The notes: generated from the letters alone by a model not told the origin. Counted from the stretch's first letter, positions 1 to 12,999 are shown. The stretch is 64,000 nt of DNA from Hedera helix (GCA_947179155.2 OX359278.1:25739797-25803796), one strand, 5' to 3'. Made by a program: numbers and translations.

Positions 1-99
1 ACAAGACTATCGGCGTCACGAGTACCGGTGCCATTTATCGGAAGGACATGGCAGCGGGAAACTTCCACCATCCGATGCGCCCAGAATCTATGGAACATC
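1..99 (+). mobile_element. Tat/Ogre-like Gypsy internal fragment, left part
   Basis: Short fragment left of Copia copy A. It continues at 9742 on the other side of that insertion, because the 5-bp duplication ACATC lies at 95-99 and again at 9737-9741. Without the insertion the sequence runs into a region with minisatellites, a polypurine tract and a Tat-type LTR. One frame stays open from base 1 across the join to about 9858. It may be the end of the integrase or the 3' reading frame, but I see no diagnostic motif. Confidence 0.5.
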
Positions 100-2073
100 T
101 GTTGGTTTGCAAAAATATGGCATACATATAATCAAATTATATAAGCGCAACGGAAGCAATAAAAATCAGATTTTAAAATTTTTGTACAAACCAATAATCC
201 GGATCTTTCTTATACGACTATTATTAATTGAGAAAGGATAAAAGAATTTATACCTTTGTAGAACCAAGCTTCCACGGGTACAAGTTCATCTCCCTTTAAT
301 CCTTCACGTTCTTCTTCAAATTCACCGATTAGATTCCACGGATCAATGTTAGCTCCCCAAGTGTTGAGCCTCTAGAGGTGATCCACCAAGAGATCTATAA
401 ATTAAAGAAGTGGATCTTGGTTTCTCCAAACCATGGGTGACTAGCCCTAATTCTCTCTCTCTCTCTAACTCTTAGATCTAGAGAATTATGGAGTACTCTC
501 TCTAATCTAATGAAAGAGTGTGTAACCTTGATCTATGATAAGACTCATCTTATTTATAGATCTAGCCAACCCTCCTAAACTATTTAGGATTAGGGTTTTA
601 ATTTAATTTCCAATTTGATTAGGAACTAAATTAATTAATTACAATTCCTAAACCATTTAAGAACTTAATTATTTAATGAGAGTACTTCTTATTAATTAAT
701 TACTAAACCATTTAGTAACTTAATTAATTATTATAATTATAATTCCTAAACTATTTTGGAACTTAATTATTTAATAATAATATTACTACTTATTAATTAA
801 TTCCTAAACCATTTAGGAACTAAATAATAATACTAGCAGTAATAATAATAATAAAAATAATAGTAATAATAATAATAAGACTCCTCTTATTAATTTATAA
901 TTAGTATTTCTAAAATACTAAATTATAAATATTAAGCTATTTAATGTATTCTATCATCATAGTATAAATTAAATATACTTAATTTATTATTACAATTATG
1001 CCATCAACTTCTAAAATAAATATTACTCTTTTGCGGTGTGACCCTTTAGGTTCTCCATATTAAACCGGTTGTATAATAAATAAATTAGAACAATTCTAAT
1101 TCATTTATTACGAATTAACTCTTGAATTCAGAATAAATAATTATTCCACAATAAGGGTAAGCCCCCTTAGCGATTAGTCGACTTTCCAGATAATATAGAT
1201 TTCAACATTTAATCGTAAAAGAACCTTTCAGCAAATAGTTACCGTACAATTCAATCCTTCTACCATACAATGTCCCAATCAAATATAAGATACGGAATTT
1301 CTGTCAAGTCTTATTTATTTGATTATATGCATTTCAATTCACAAATACACAACTCTAGTTAATGTAAATTAGAAACTCCTTTCTAATTCCATTCAACCCT
1401 GGCCAGGGATTTCTGAGTTGTCACTTATTGAATCGCATAGGACATTCTCTCCCTTTACTGGAAGTGGTAGATTCCTTGTTGATCATTCATCTATCTCCAT
1501 ATGTACCTTATTATACCCAATCATATCCTTTGATATACCGATAGGTCTTAAGGAATATGTCAAAGTATAACTTAGTACACACAAGATACTAAGATGATCT
1601 CAAGTCTAAGGATCACTTGTACGACTATCACATAAGGAACTCCTATTGACAGACAAGTAAAACTCCATTAGGTGTTCCTTGAGCGAGTTACGTTCAGTGA
1701 ACTTATTCTCTAATAAGCACCTACATACTTGCTTTAGTGTCTCTACACAAATGATTATGAGATCAATCATCCTCTTCATAAGAGCAAGCATAGTATGTAC
1801 TAATCTATCCGGATCTACTAATCCCCTTTTTAGTGATCCAACGATTAGGAACAATTTTAGTTTTGAGTTGTCTTGAATTTAGATCTCATTAGCATGATCC
1901 TTATCATGGTTCTAAAAGTATTGCTCAAAACTATGGGTTTATCCATTTAATTAATTCAAGTAATTAATCATGAATAAAGAAATGCCTTGATACTTTTATT
2001 AATAAATGAACAAGATTACGAAGTATATGCTTATCACATCAAATGTGATTGGCTTGAGGGCATATTACTTTCA
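100..2073 (-). repeat. 3' LTR of Copia copy A
   Basis: This is the 3' LTR in element orientation, nearly identical to 7738-9736 and to both LTRs of copy B. Ends are TGTTGG and CTTTCA on the plus strand. It holds the same set of short inverted repeats (CCTAAA/TTTAGG), the TATA box near 548-558 read on the minus strand, and a short CT tract at about 453-465. Confidence 0.95.
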
Positions 2074-2083
2074 ATCTCCCACT
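2074..2083 (-). other. Polypurine tract of Copia copy A
   Basis: On the minus strand the purine-rich AGTGGGAGAT lies directly before the LTR start TGAAAGTA. This is the expected place for the plus-strand primer. The same sequence precedes the 3' LTR of copy B. Confidence 0.8.
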
Positions 2084-2089
2084 TGCACT

Positions 2090-5000
2090 AAAGCCAATCG
2101 CCCTTTGGTATCCCCATACCATTCTTCTCTAAGTGGCGTACAAATGGCTTTGTAAATGCTTTAGTTGATGGATCTGTAATGTTGTTCTAAGAGTCTACCA
2201 TCTTTATGGTGTCGTCTCCTTTTCAATGATTCATCTAATCATATAAAAGTGCCGCAACACATGTTTGGATTTCAAATGAGACCTAGGTTCCTTGGCGAAT
2301 TAAACTCCTTTAATGTTAGGAACCATTATAAGTTCTGTAAAGAACTTGTTTAACCAAACAATCACTTTTACAGTTTCACTTATAGTTATTTACTATGTCT
2401 TTGTCACTAAATCAGCAACTATTTACTGTTTGGAACTTTTTCAACTCACTGCAGCACCGTTCACGGTAATCATATTACCTGAAACGGATATGTTGTTATC
2501 TTGGTTAGTCTGAACAAACTTGAGTTTGTTAAACCCTCTAGTTTTATATCAGACCCATCATTAGAAACTCTTTTCTAATATTCTTCTCCAAAATTGAACT
2601 GATATCTGCTTATTATACATAAGCAATATCAAGTCTAGTACATTTCAACAAATCAATGTACGTCTCTTGGGTTAAGTCGAGCATCATTTATGATCTATCT
2701 CTATAGACCTTTATCCTAAATAGAATGTTAGGACGCTTCTCCCAAGTCCTTAATGGAGAAGTTTTAGACAACCACATCTTTACTGATTGTAGCATCGGTA
2801 TGTCATTCCTTATTGATATTATATCAACATATAATACTAGGAATGTCACAGTGCTCCCACTAACCTTTGTACATACTTGGTTCATCCTTGTCTTTGATAA
2901 AATCAAACTCTTTTGATTGTCTCATCAAAACGGATGTTCCATCTTCGAGAAACTTGCTTCAATTCATAATTGGATCGTTGTAACTTACATACTTGATTTG
3001 CTCCATCATTATGGAGACAAATCCTTTTGGTTGTATCATACATACATCCTTTTGTATAGTAAGTTGTTACTGCAAGTAAAATCCGAATGGATATATGCAT
3101 TTTCACTAGTGAAAAATTTCATCTTAGTCAACTCATTGACCTTGTTTGAAATCTTTTTTCCACTAGTTAGGTCTTATAGGTCTCCACCTAGCCATCTGCT
3201 TTAGTCTTTCTCCAAAGACCCATTTCGGATTTTATGGTCATCAGCCATTTCTCTTGAGTATCTAACACTCATACCTCATCGTATATATCTGGATCATCAT
3301 CCACTATGATGCATACCTTATAATCATCATCTATGATGAATCCATATCATTCAAGTATCTTCGGTACTAAACCAGATTTATAACTTGGTTGTGGTAAAAT
3401 AGGTTTATCTACTTGTACAGATTCCTTCATTTTATCTGTAGTGTTTTGTGGTTCTTGAACTTCTTCAAGATTTATTTTACTCCCACTAACCCTTTAAGGA
3501 AAAACTCATTTTCCTATAAGGCAGCGTGTTTCAAACAAACACCTTTTAGTTAGCCGGATTATAGAAGTGATACCCTAAACTTTCTTTAGGATATCCCACA
3601 AGTTTACACTTATCAGATCATGTCCCTAGCTTATCTTTGTCAAACCTTTTGACATAAGCTGAACAATTCAAATCTTAACATGCTTAAGACTTGGTTTCCT
3701 CCCTATCCATGACTCATATGAAGTCTTAGGGACGGAATTTAAAGGTATCTTATTTAGTAGCTATGCGATCGTTTCTAGAGCATAACCCTAGAAGGATACT
3801 GGAAGATCGGTAATACTCATTATGGATCATCACCATGTCCATTGTGAGAATACCATTTCGCTTGAGATGATCTAGAAACTTACTGCTTTAAGTATTCCCT
3901 TCTCGATCTAATCGAAGAACTTTAATACTTTTGGCATTTAGTTTCTATACTTCACTTTTGAATTCTTTGAACGTTTCAAACGATTTGGATTTATATTTCA
4001 TTAAATACATATATCAAAATCTAGAATCATTAGTGAAAGTAATGAATGAATACCCTCCTCTTACATTTGTTGTCATAGGTCCCACACACCACTGTGTGTA
4101 CCATCTCTAACAACTCCGTAACTCGCTCTCCATGTCCATTAAATGGAGATTTAGTCATATTATCCATGATACAAGATTCACAAGTTGTATTTGATTTATA
4201 ATCAAAAGCTCTAAAAGCCTATCTTTATACAACTTATTTTAGTCTTGTTTCATTAGCATGACCGAGTTAACAGTATTGCATGAAGGTATGATTCATATCA
4301 TCTATTTGCTTTTAGTTTGTTCAAATTGGAATATTTTTCATATAAGTCAAGTATACAAAATCTATTAAGTAATCAACCAGTTCTAAATAAAACATTATCA
4401 TTATAAACAGAACAACAATTGTTCATTATTATAATGTCAAAAAAAATATTCCTTGTCATCATATGGAACTGAAATAATGTTTCTAAGAACTGAAACATAG
4501 TAACAACTTACTAACTTAATAGGATTGCCCGAAGGCAGTGCTAAATTATAAGTTCTCATGGCTAATGCAGCAACTTTTGCTTCATTCCCCAGCACAGGAT
4601 TACTTATCCTTTGTTTAGCTTTCTACTTCTGTTTTGTCTCTTCAACGACTTGCATATGTGAGACCACCAGCCGGTATCTAATACCTAAATAGAAACTTGA
4701 CTTATAGAAAGTTCTATTTTATTATGAACAAATCTATATCTGTAGCTGAAACTTCATTAAACTTCTTCTACTTAACTACTACAACTCTCTTGTAGTTGTT
4801 CTTCCAGTGTCCCAGCTTATCGCAATGAAAGCAAACTCCTTTGCTATCGGGATCACTTTTATTTATGTCCTTTGTTTAGCCTTTCTTTTGCCTTTTACTC
4901 TTTCTGACTCCTCAGAAATACCTTTGGCCATCTTCCTCCGCTTAGAAGATTCATCTACAAGTAAAACTTGATTTTTCTAGGAAGGAAAGTGACTCTCAAC

Positions 5001-5575
5001 AGTCTTCAACATATTTAAGCAAATCAGTTAAACTGACATTTAGCTTATTAATGTTTGAAGTTCACAACATATTGTGAATTAGAGTCAGTGAGTGAGTGCA
5101 AGATCGAATCTTGACTCAACTCTCCATCATTGACAAAACATGTTTGTCCTAATTGATCAATCCAATTGATCATCTTTAGGACATGCGTCTTTTACTGTAG
5201 TGCCATTGATTATTATAGATCAAAAGAGCTCATTAGATATCTTATATCTAGTTGACCTATTTTGCTCACCATACAACTATTGAATGTGCAGCAATATAGT
5301 AGGTGCATCCATTTTCTCGTGTTGACGCTGTAACTCGATACTTATGGATGCGAGCATGATGCATTGAGCCACCTTTGCATCATCTTGCCATTTAAAATAG
5401 CAATCTCTTCCTCAGAGGCTTAGTCTACAACGTTTGTAGAAATAGACAAATTAAAAACATTTGCTAGCTTTCCAGCATTGAGAACTATTCTCAAATTTGT
5501 TTAATCAATCCGAATAATTCGGTTCGATTAATTGTTAGCATCCAATATGCTATGCAGTGTTAGTGAATTAAACAT
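2090..5575 (-). pseudogene. Decayed gag-pol of Copia copy A
   Basis: Gag would start at the ATG whose complement is at 5573-5575. A zinc knuckle is readable at about 4790-4842 (C-x2-C-x4-H-x4-Y, last Cys replaced by Tyr). A protease-like DTG follows near 4680, integrase fragments at 3600-4300, and RT at 2680-3110 with the block beginning VCKLQRS and the catalytic region LVLYVDIIS. RNase H lies at 2300-2500. Stops and frameshifts are dense. The stop after IKRV (2903-2905) and the one-codon loss at YVDD (about 2823-2831) also occur in copy B. No functional protein is expected. Confidence 0.85.
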
Positions 5576-5750
5576 AGCAATATTCTTTAAGTGAATTAAT
5601 AACAACATTAACATGCATTCATTTTATTAATTACCAAAATAAATTAGGTTTTTATTTAAAATTGTGTCTCCCACTATTTTCATCAAACTATATTACCTTC
5701 TTTATATAATTCGACAAATTTAGTTAAAAATTTGCTAGTGAGAAAAGGAT

Positions 5751-6082
5751 CCTATCGACATAAGTACAGCCTTGTGTGTGCACAACAAACTATAGTTTAT
5801 TCAATAGGTAGACAACTCCTTGTCAATTACATCAACATGTAACTCCTTTGTATTTTGCCTCTTAGATTATTATGATCATGTGTGTGCACATCCAAATCAA
5901 AATTATCTAAATTAAGTCAAACCTAGCACTTCCATATAAGTGAAGAGAAAAATACCGTCCTTGTGTGTGCACAACAAAACAGTAATGTTCAATTCCTTTA
6001 TAACCATCAAATGTGATAAAACAACATCTCAAATAATCGATATGAGCCTTGTGTGTGCACAACAAACTATATCGAGTATTTG
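5751..6082 (-). promoter_or_regulatory. Four-hairpin array in the Copia leader, copy A
   Basis: Four stem-loops on the minus strand at 6030-6082, 5934-6003, 5861-5910 and 5751-5808. Each presents TGTGCACACACA near its tip inside an otherwise different stem. They lie about 175 nt upstream of the gag ATG. Copy B has the same array at 46535-46866. The structure is my inference from the complementarity; position and conservation are seen directly. Possible roles are RNA packaging, dimerisation or translation control. Confidence 0.6.
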
Positions 6083-7324
6083 ATACTCTATCGTTTTATC
6101 ATTCTAGAAGGCGACGTTCGATATTTTTAATAAATATCTTTGAACGTTACAACTTAATATTATGAGTAGTAGAATAAATAAATTAGAACAATTCTAATTT
6201 TATTTAATTGAATTAAACTCCTTTAATTCATGAATTAAACATTTTAATTCATTTTATAAATAATATTTATTCTACATCATGAGGGGTTTGTTAATATTAA
6301 ATGTCTCATCTTGTTTAGCGCGCATGCACACATATATATAAAATATGCGTCATATTAATTAACATGCGAAGCATGTTTGATAATATATAATATATATAAA
6401 TAAGCATGCACATATAGAATACTATATTCTACTTGGATTGATTATGGAGTTTTATTCTAGTTTGGTTTATTCGAGCCACCAAATAAACCAATTGGTCAAA
6501 CCTAGGGTGTAAGAATAAATTAAATTAAATGTAACTATTACATTTAAATTCGGGCTCCATTACAAACGGGTCTTCTTGCGCTCCTTGCTTCTTTGCTCAA
6601 ATTCTTCAAAATAATTCTAACTAATCCTATTACAAATTATTTACATTAAATAGAAACCTTGATCAACAGTCAAGGGGAAGTACATAGGAGGGAGATAAAA
6701 TTATATATAAGAAAAATTAGAAAGACGAGGTACGCAGACCCCATTTATTAAAACCCATTCATTCATCCATTTAATTAAAATTAAATCCAATCATATTGGT
6801 CAATAGTCCATAATCAATCTCATTTATTATCATATATATCAACATATATATTAATAAATAATATTCATCTCATGAATTAAATAAAACATTCCATATATGT
6901 ATTGGTATCATTTAATGGGCAATTAAAGTTGTATGAAATTCAATTTCATGTTTAAAATAAACCTTTTATTTTAATTATAAAATTATTTAAAAATAAACTA
7001 TTTATTTTTGTTATTTTAAAATTACCCAAAATAAACTCTTTTATTTTGAAATTTTAAAATCTGTATTAAATTACCAAACTGTTTGGCTAATTAATATATA
7101 TTATTAATATATCATATATATTAATAATATATATATAATAACCGATTAATATATATATAGTACTAATCCGAAAATTATATATATTACGAAAGTGGTGCAG
7201 CTTTGGTTTGCACGGTGACTTAAATTTTGGGACAACAAGTAGAAACCATGGCTTGCCGTATTGCCTTTTCTAAAACCGAGCATGCCACGATTTTCGAAAA
7301 ACCGAGTCCCAACTTGGCAAACAA

Positions 7325-7325
<1 letters not shown>

Positions 7326-7376
<51 letters not shown>

Positions 7377-7495
7377 TAATAATGGAGTATTGCCATTTGA
7401 CCGAAACATTGAATTCCTATTACCGAATATGACAAAAAAACGTGGCTACCAGTTTTTTTTTTCTTCTTTTAATTCAATACGGAAACAGCGACCCT

Positions 7496-7541
<46 letters not shown>

Positions 7542-7583
7542 ATATATATATATATGTATATATGTATATATATATGTATATAT
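7326..7583. repeat. AT and TATG microsatellites in the Copia leader
   Basis: A pure AT run at 7326-7375 and a mixed AT/TATG run at 7501-7583, about 125 bp apart. Copy B has only short AT runs at the corresponding places (45130-45151, 45411-45430), so these expanded in copy A or shrank in B. Confidence 0.95.
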
Positions 7584-7723
7584 CCGAAAGTATCCAATTC
7601 GGCAATCAATTTCGGTATTTTAAAAAAAAAAAAATTTATACAATAAATTATGCCCAATAAATTATTTTAAATACATACCTATACATATATGAAATTGAAA
7701 CAATTAATAATTCGCATAAGTTT

Positions 7724-7736
7724 GGCTCTGATACCA
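7724..7736 (-). other. Primer-binding site (tRNA-iMet) of Copia copy A
   Basis: The minus strand reads TGGTATCAGAGCC one base inside the 5' LTR, the classic complement of the initiator tRNA-Met 3' end used by plant Copia elements. It fixes the element's orientation as minus. Confidence 0.95.
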
Positions 7737-7737
7737 C

Positions 7738-8086
7738 TGTTGGTTTGCAAAAATATGGCATACATATAATCAAATTATATAAGCACAACGGAAGTAATAA
7801 AAATCAGATTTTAAAATTTTTGTACCAACCAATAACCCGGATCTTTCTTATGCGACTATTATTAATTGAGGAAGGATAAAAGAATTTATACCTTTGTAGA
7901 ATCAAGCTTCCACGGGTACAAGTCCATCTCTCTTTAATCCTTCACGTTCTTCTTCAAATTCACCGATTAGATTCCACGGATCAATGTTAGCTCCCCAAGT
8001 GTTGAGCCTCTAGAGGTGATCCACCAAGAGATCTATGAATTAAAGAAGTGGATCTTGGTTTCTCCAAACCATGGGTGGCTAGCCCT

Positions 8087-8127
<41 letters not shown>

Positions 8128-9736
8128 ACTCTTAGATCTAGAGAATTATGGAGTACTCTCTCCAATCTAATGAAAGAGTGTGTAACCTTGATCTATGATA
8201 AGACTCCTCTTATTTATAGATCTAGTCAACCCTCCTAAACTATTTAGGATTAGGGTTTTAATTTAATTTCCAATTTGATTAGGAACTAAATTAATTAATT
8301 ACAATTCCTAAACCATTTAAGAACTTAATTATTTAATAATGAGAGTACTTCTTATTAATTAATTACTAAACCATTTAGTAACTTAATTAATTATTATAAT
8401 TATAATTCCTAAACTATTTAGGAACTTAATTATTTAATAATAATATTACTACTTATTAATTAATTCCTAAACCATTTAGGAACTAAATAATAATACTAGC
8501 AGCAATAATAATAATAAAAATAATAGTAATAATAATAATAAGACTCCTCTTATTAATTTATAATTAGTATTTCTAAAATACTAAATTATAAATATTAAGT
8601 TATTTAATTTATTCTATCATCATAGTATAAATTAAATATACTTAATTTATTATTACAATTATGCCATCAACTTCTAAAATAAATATTATTCTTTTGCGGT
8701 GTGACCCTTTAGGTTCTCCATATTAAACCGGTTGTATAATAAATAAATTAGAACAATTCTAATTCATTTATTACGAATTAACTCTTGAATTCAGAATAAA
8801 TAATTATTCCATAATAAGGGTAAGCCCCCTTAGCAATTAGTCGACTTTCCAGATAATATAGATTTCAACATTTAATCGTAAAAGAACCTTTCAGTAAATA
8901 GTTACCGTACAATTCAATCCTTCTACCATACAATGTCCCAATCAAATATAAGACACGGAATTTCTGTCAAGTCTTATTTATTTGATTATATGCATTTCAA
9001 TTCACAAATACACAACTCTAGTTAATGTAAATTAGAAACTCCTTTCTAATTCCATTCAACCCTGGCCAGGGATTTCTGAGTTGTCACTTATTGAATCGCA
9101 TAGGACATTCTCTCCCTTTACTGGAAGTGGTAGATTCTTTGTTGATCATTCATCTATCTCCATATGTACCTTATTATACCCAATCATATCCTTTGATATA
9201 CCGATAGGTCTTAAGGAATATGTCAAAGTATAACTTAGTACACACAAGATACTAAGATGATCTCAAGTCTAAGGATCACTTGTATGACTATCACATAAGG
9301 AACTCCTATTGACAGACAAGTAAAACTCCATTAGGTGTTCCTTGAGCGAGTCACATTCAGTGAACTTATTCTCTAATAAGCACCTACATACTTGCTTTAG
9401 TGTCTCTACACAAATGATTATGAGATCAATCATCCTCTTCATAAGAGCAAGCATAGTATGTATCAATCTATGCGGATCTACTAATCCCCTTTCTAGCGAT
9501 CCAACGATTAGGAACAATTTTAGTTTTGAGCTGTCTTGAATTTAGATCTCATTAGCATGATCCTTATCATGGTTCTAAAAGCATTGCTCAAAACTATGGG
9601 TTTATCCATTTGATTAATTCAAGTAATTAATCATGAATAAAGAAATGTCTTGATACTTTTATTAATAAATGAACAAGATTACGAAGTATATGCTTATCAC
9701 ATCAAATGTCATTGGCTTGGGGGCATATTACTTTCA
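7738..9736 (-). repeat. 5' LTR of Copia copy A
   Basis: The 5' LTR in element orientation, 1,999 bp. Its TATA-like CTATAAATAA lies at about 8210-8219 on the minus strand. It differs from 100-2073 mainly by an expanded CT tract at 8090-8126 (GA in sense orientation, just downstream of the predicted transcription start) and scattered substitutions. Confidence 0.95.
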
Positions 9737-9741
9737 ACATC

Positions 9742-11115
9742 AAGGAATTGCAAAACGACTGCCTGAAGCACCTTCAGCTAATCAATAAGGAGGACAGGCC
9801 AAAAGCAATGGCTACCAAGAGCGATCTACGGGGACGAACCCTAAGAATGACAAGTTAGACCAAAGAAGTGGCTGGCAAAAGCGATTTATGAGGACGAATC
9901 CCAAGGAGGCCCTACAAACTAATCAGGTACGCTTTCCTTTTAAATTTGTTCAAGCAATTATTGCATTTTGTTTATATAATGTGCAATACGATACGAGTCC
10001 ATTTGGGACAATACACAGCAATTTCGGAGACGAGACCCGACAATTACGAGACAACTTATTGGAGACGAAGCCCAGCAACTACGAGATGACCCGTTGGAGA
10101 AGGATCCGATGAGGACTGTTGGAGAAGGATCCGACAATGACAAGACGACCCGTTGGAGAAAGATCCAACGATGACGAGACGACCCGTTGGAGAAAGATCC
10201 GACGATGACGAGACGACCCGTTGGAGAAAGATCCGACGATGACGAAACGACACGTTGGAGAAAGATCCGACAATGACCGTTGGAGAAAGATCCGACAATG
10301 ACCGTTGGAAAAGGATCCGCCGATGACGACACGACCCGTTGGAGAAAGATCCGACGATGACCGTTCGAGAAAGATCCGATGACGACGAAACAACCAATTG
10401 GAGAAAGATCCGACGGGGACCGTTGGAGAAAGATTCGACGATGAGGAGATGACCCGTAGGAGAAAGATCCGACGATGACGAGACGACCCGTTGGAGAAAG
10501 ATCCGACAATGACCGTTGGAGAAAGATCCGACGATGACGAAACGACCCGTTGGAGAAAGATCCGACGATGACCATTGGAGAAAGATCCGACAATGACCCG
10601 TTGGAGAAAGATCCGACGATGACTGTTAGAGAAAGATCCGACGATGAACCTTTGGAGAAAGATCCGACGATGACCGTTGGAGAAAGATCCGACGATGACC
10701 GTTGGAGAAAGATCTGACGATGACCGTTGGAGAAAGATCCGACGATGACAATGCGATATGCGAGATGAGAAAATAAGGATGAATTTCCCAATGCGATGCG
10801 ATGTGCAATGTGCGATGCGATATGCGATTTGATGTGATTTTGATTTAATATGATACGCGATTTGATATTTAACATGCGACTTGATATGCGATATGCGATA
10901 TGCGATAAGCAGGAGAAAAATAGTTTTCCTTAATGAATATGCGATGCGAGTCCATTTGAGGCAGTAACCGGTGATATTAATGTTGCATCATTAACATGTA
11001 TATGTTGCATCATTGATATATATGTTGCATCATTAAAATATGTACTGTCATGTTCATGCATTGGGTGTCTACTTCTTTATCATGTTCATTTCATATTGCA
11101 TTCCATAAACATGAT
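9742..11115 (+). mobile_element. 3' region of a Tat/Ogre-like Gypsy element
   Basis: Sequence between Copia copy A and a polypurine tract. It holds a degenerate pair of about 63-bp repeats (9805-9915), a long minisatellite (10080-10748), an ATGCGAT-rich stretch (10745-10915) and three copies of a motif around TGTTGCATCATT (10980-11035). Hypervariable tandem repeats between the last reading frame and the 3' LTR are a known feature of the Tat/Ogre lineage. Reading frames through the minisatellite are by-products of its repeats. Confidence 0.7.
10080..10748 (+). repeat. GTTGGAGAAAGATCCGACGATGA minisatellite
   Basis: Roughly 25 imperfect units built on CGTTGGAGAAAGATCCGACG. Two unit lengths alternate: a short form of about 25 bp and a longer form of about 34 bp with an added GACGAGACGACC-type block. 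It lies in the 3' untranslated part of the Tat/Ogre-like element. Mutations are spread through the array, so it is not a very recent expansion. Confidence 0.95.
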
Positions 11116-11128
11116 AAAGAGGGGCAGC
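11116..11128 (+). other. Polypurine tract of the Tat/Ogre-like element
   Basis: AAAGAGGGGCAGC directly precedes the LTR start TGTAGACACCC. This marks the LTR at 11129 as a 3' LTR of the sequence to its left. Confidence 0.8.
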
Positions 11129-12997
11129 TGTAGACACCCAAATTTTGCACTTCTCTACTAACCCTGGCAGGAGGGCAAAATCGTCACTTGACCTGACATG
11201 CGAAAAGGAAGGTGGACCCCAACACGAAGCCACTCCAATGACTTACGGTCAAAGCCACCACAACGAACAACGAGCATCAGGTTACTTGAGGTAAGGCAAA
11301 CAGTTGATCCAGAAGAACTTGATTTGATAACAAAAGACGACTAATAGCCACTACGCTTACGATAGTTGGGGGTCTCGCTCACCGGTGAGCGAGCGGCTGC
11401 CCAGCTCGTCGGTGAGCTGGCGGGGGTGTAAGGGGGCAGCGCCCCTTGGAAGCCAAGCACAAAGGGCAATTTCTATATCAAGTAACAGCCTTCCAAAATA
11501 ATGTAGCAAAAAATAATGATTTAAGACTGCGTGACACGGAAATTGAGAAAAGGAAGCCAGGCAGCCGCAGATGCATCTGCGGCCAAGGACAAGTGACATT
11601 TTTTGTGGCTCGAGGAAACACACGGTAGTCGAGGCTTTGACGCTAATGGCCACAATAGGCAGCCGCAGATGCACCTGCAGCTGCTCTCAGTCAACTATAC
11701 AACGCCATTGTTGCAGCCGAGAGCAAGGGAGAAGGAAAAAGAAGGAAAAATAGAGAGAGAAAGCGGGAGTTTAGTGAGAGAAAGCTACGGGTTAGCCACC
11801 AATGGCTTGATTTTGTCTTTCTTTTTACTTCAATCTATCCCACATTTTGTTTATTACATTGTTATTGAAATATCCAAGAGTTCTTGAGAGTTTTGCAAGG
11901 TTAAATCCCATTTTATAGCATTTTATTGTGTTTTTCTAATATTAATTTTGTTGCTATTGGATGGATTAAACGTAGTTTTCTTAGCATGTTTACATAGATC
12001 CTTGGATTAGGGTGATTAGTGAGGGTTCCTAATGAACGATGTTCCCTCCTAATCACCCGAGGATGTCCATTTTGCGCTATTTGGGATCTCTTGTTAGTTT
12101 AGATTTCCATTATCGTTTATTATCATTTTTGGTGTTAAACTAGTTTATTATGTTTCCCCGTTAGATTTATTGTTATTGCTTGCCTTGTGACATTGTTGGG
12201 TTGTGAGCCTAGGAGAGATCATTTCGATCAAATTCCGAAGATGGACGATTTTAAGCTTATGTAGTCACGACGATGCATTTGTATTATAAATATGTAATTT
12301 CCGAGCCTTAAAATGAAATCGACTCGAAAATCGGGTTTAAGGCCTCGTGATAATGAAATGTGCGATTGTGGGCGTTTGGGGTTATTTGGATGGCTCACAT
12401 GCCCATAAATAGCCTTAACGCTATTTTAATGCTTGATTTTCCTTTTCGACATGAAAAATGGATTTTGGAATGAAAAGATGAAGATTTTCATAAAATCAAT
12501 CAAAGTAGGATATTAGATCACGCGTAGGCTAAAATAAAATCGAAAGTATCGGATGAGCTTCATTCCTATTTGACGAAGGATTCGAAAATCTTATTTTATA
12601 AATGTCATCATTAAAGATTTTGTTATCAAAACGAAAGCTTAAAAATGAAATTTTCAAAACAAATCGAATCCTTCGTGCATAGGGTCAACGAGATTTCTGA
12701 AGTATTTTCGAAAATAAAACATTTCAACGATTTTCATAGGCACACACACGCGCGCATACTCACACACGCGTGCGCATACACACATTTTAGGATTTAAAGG
12801 ACAAGAAAGCATTAAGATAGCGGTAACCGTGTTTTCACGGAAGTCGGGGGGTGCCTAACACCTTCCCCGCGTTTAAGCAAGCCCCCGAACTCTATGAATC
12901 TCGATTTACGGAGCAATTAATTTGGAGTCACATATGAGCCATTACGATTACGAAAACAAAATTCGGATAAGTTGGTACATCCATTTCAAGTATACCA
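11129..12997 (+). repeat. LTR of a Tat/Ogre-like Gypsy element
   Basis: Starts TGTAGACACCCAAATTTTGC and ends shortly before TGGCGACTCTGG, with the typical late block CTAACACCTTCCCCGCG at about 12855. It has a polypurine tract on its left and a primer-binding site on its right, so it behaves as an internal LTR between two element bodies. A CA/CG-rich stretch occurs at 12740-12783. No coding capacity is seen. Confidence 0.85.
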
Positions 12998-12999
12998 AC

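Larger units (their letters stand above)
5576..7723 (-). other. 5' leader of Copia copy A
   Basis: About 2.1 kb of untranslated, very AT-rich sequence between the PBS and the gag start on the minus strand. It holds two long AT/TATG microsatellites (7326-7375 and 7501-7583) and the hairpin array at 5751-6082. Reading frames here encode only Ile/Tyr runs and are not genes. The matching leader in copy B carries a hAT-type insertion that is absent here. Confidence 0.8.
100..9736 (-). mobile_element. Complete Copia LTR retrotransposon, copy A
   Basis: Full-length element on the minus strand, bounded by TGTTGG and TTTCA and by a perfect 5-bp target-site duplication ACATC (95-99 and 9737-9741). The LTRs are near 2 kb and differ by only a few percent by eye. 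The PBS matches initiator tRNA-Met. Domain order in the remnants is gag, zinc knuckle, protease, integrase, RT, RNase H, which is the Copia order. RT wording resembles the Tork/Angela group, but the lineage is not certain. All coding is broken. It inserted into Tat/Ogre-like sequence. Copy B (42162-52485) is the same family. Confidence 0.95.

Noticed and set aside
7146..7660. Ile/Tyr-rich frames on both strands
   Set aside because: They are products of the AT/TATG microsatellites in the Copia leader.
10080..10748. A CRISPR-like array
   Set aside because: The units are contiguous and imperfect, with no unique spacers of constant length, and the context is a plant retrotransposon 3' UTR.
9958..10875. 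A 305-codon minus-strand open frame of Ser/Arg/Phe-rich repeats
   Set aside because: It is the translation of the 25/34-bp minisatellite. Several frames on both strands stay open for the same reason, and no domain is present.
11357..11887. Small open frames in the Tat/Ogre-like LTR
   Set aside because: They lie entirely within the LTR, overlap in several frames and carry no domain.
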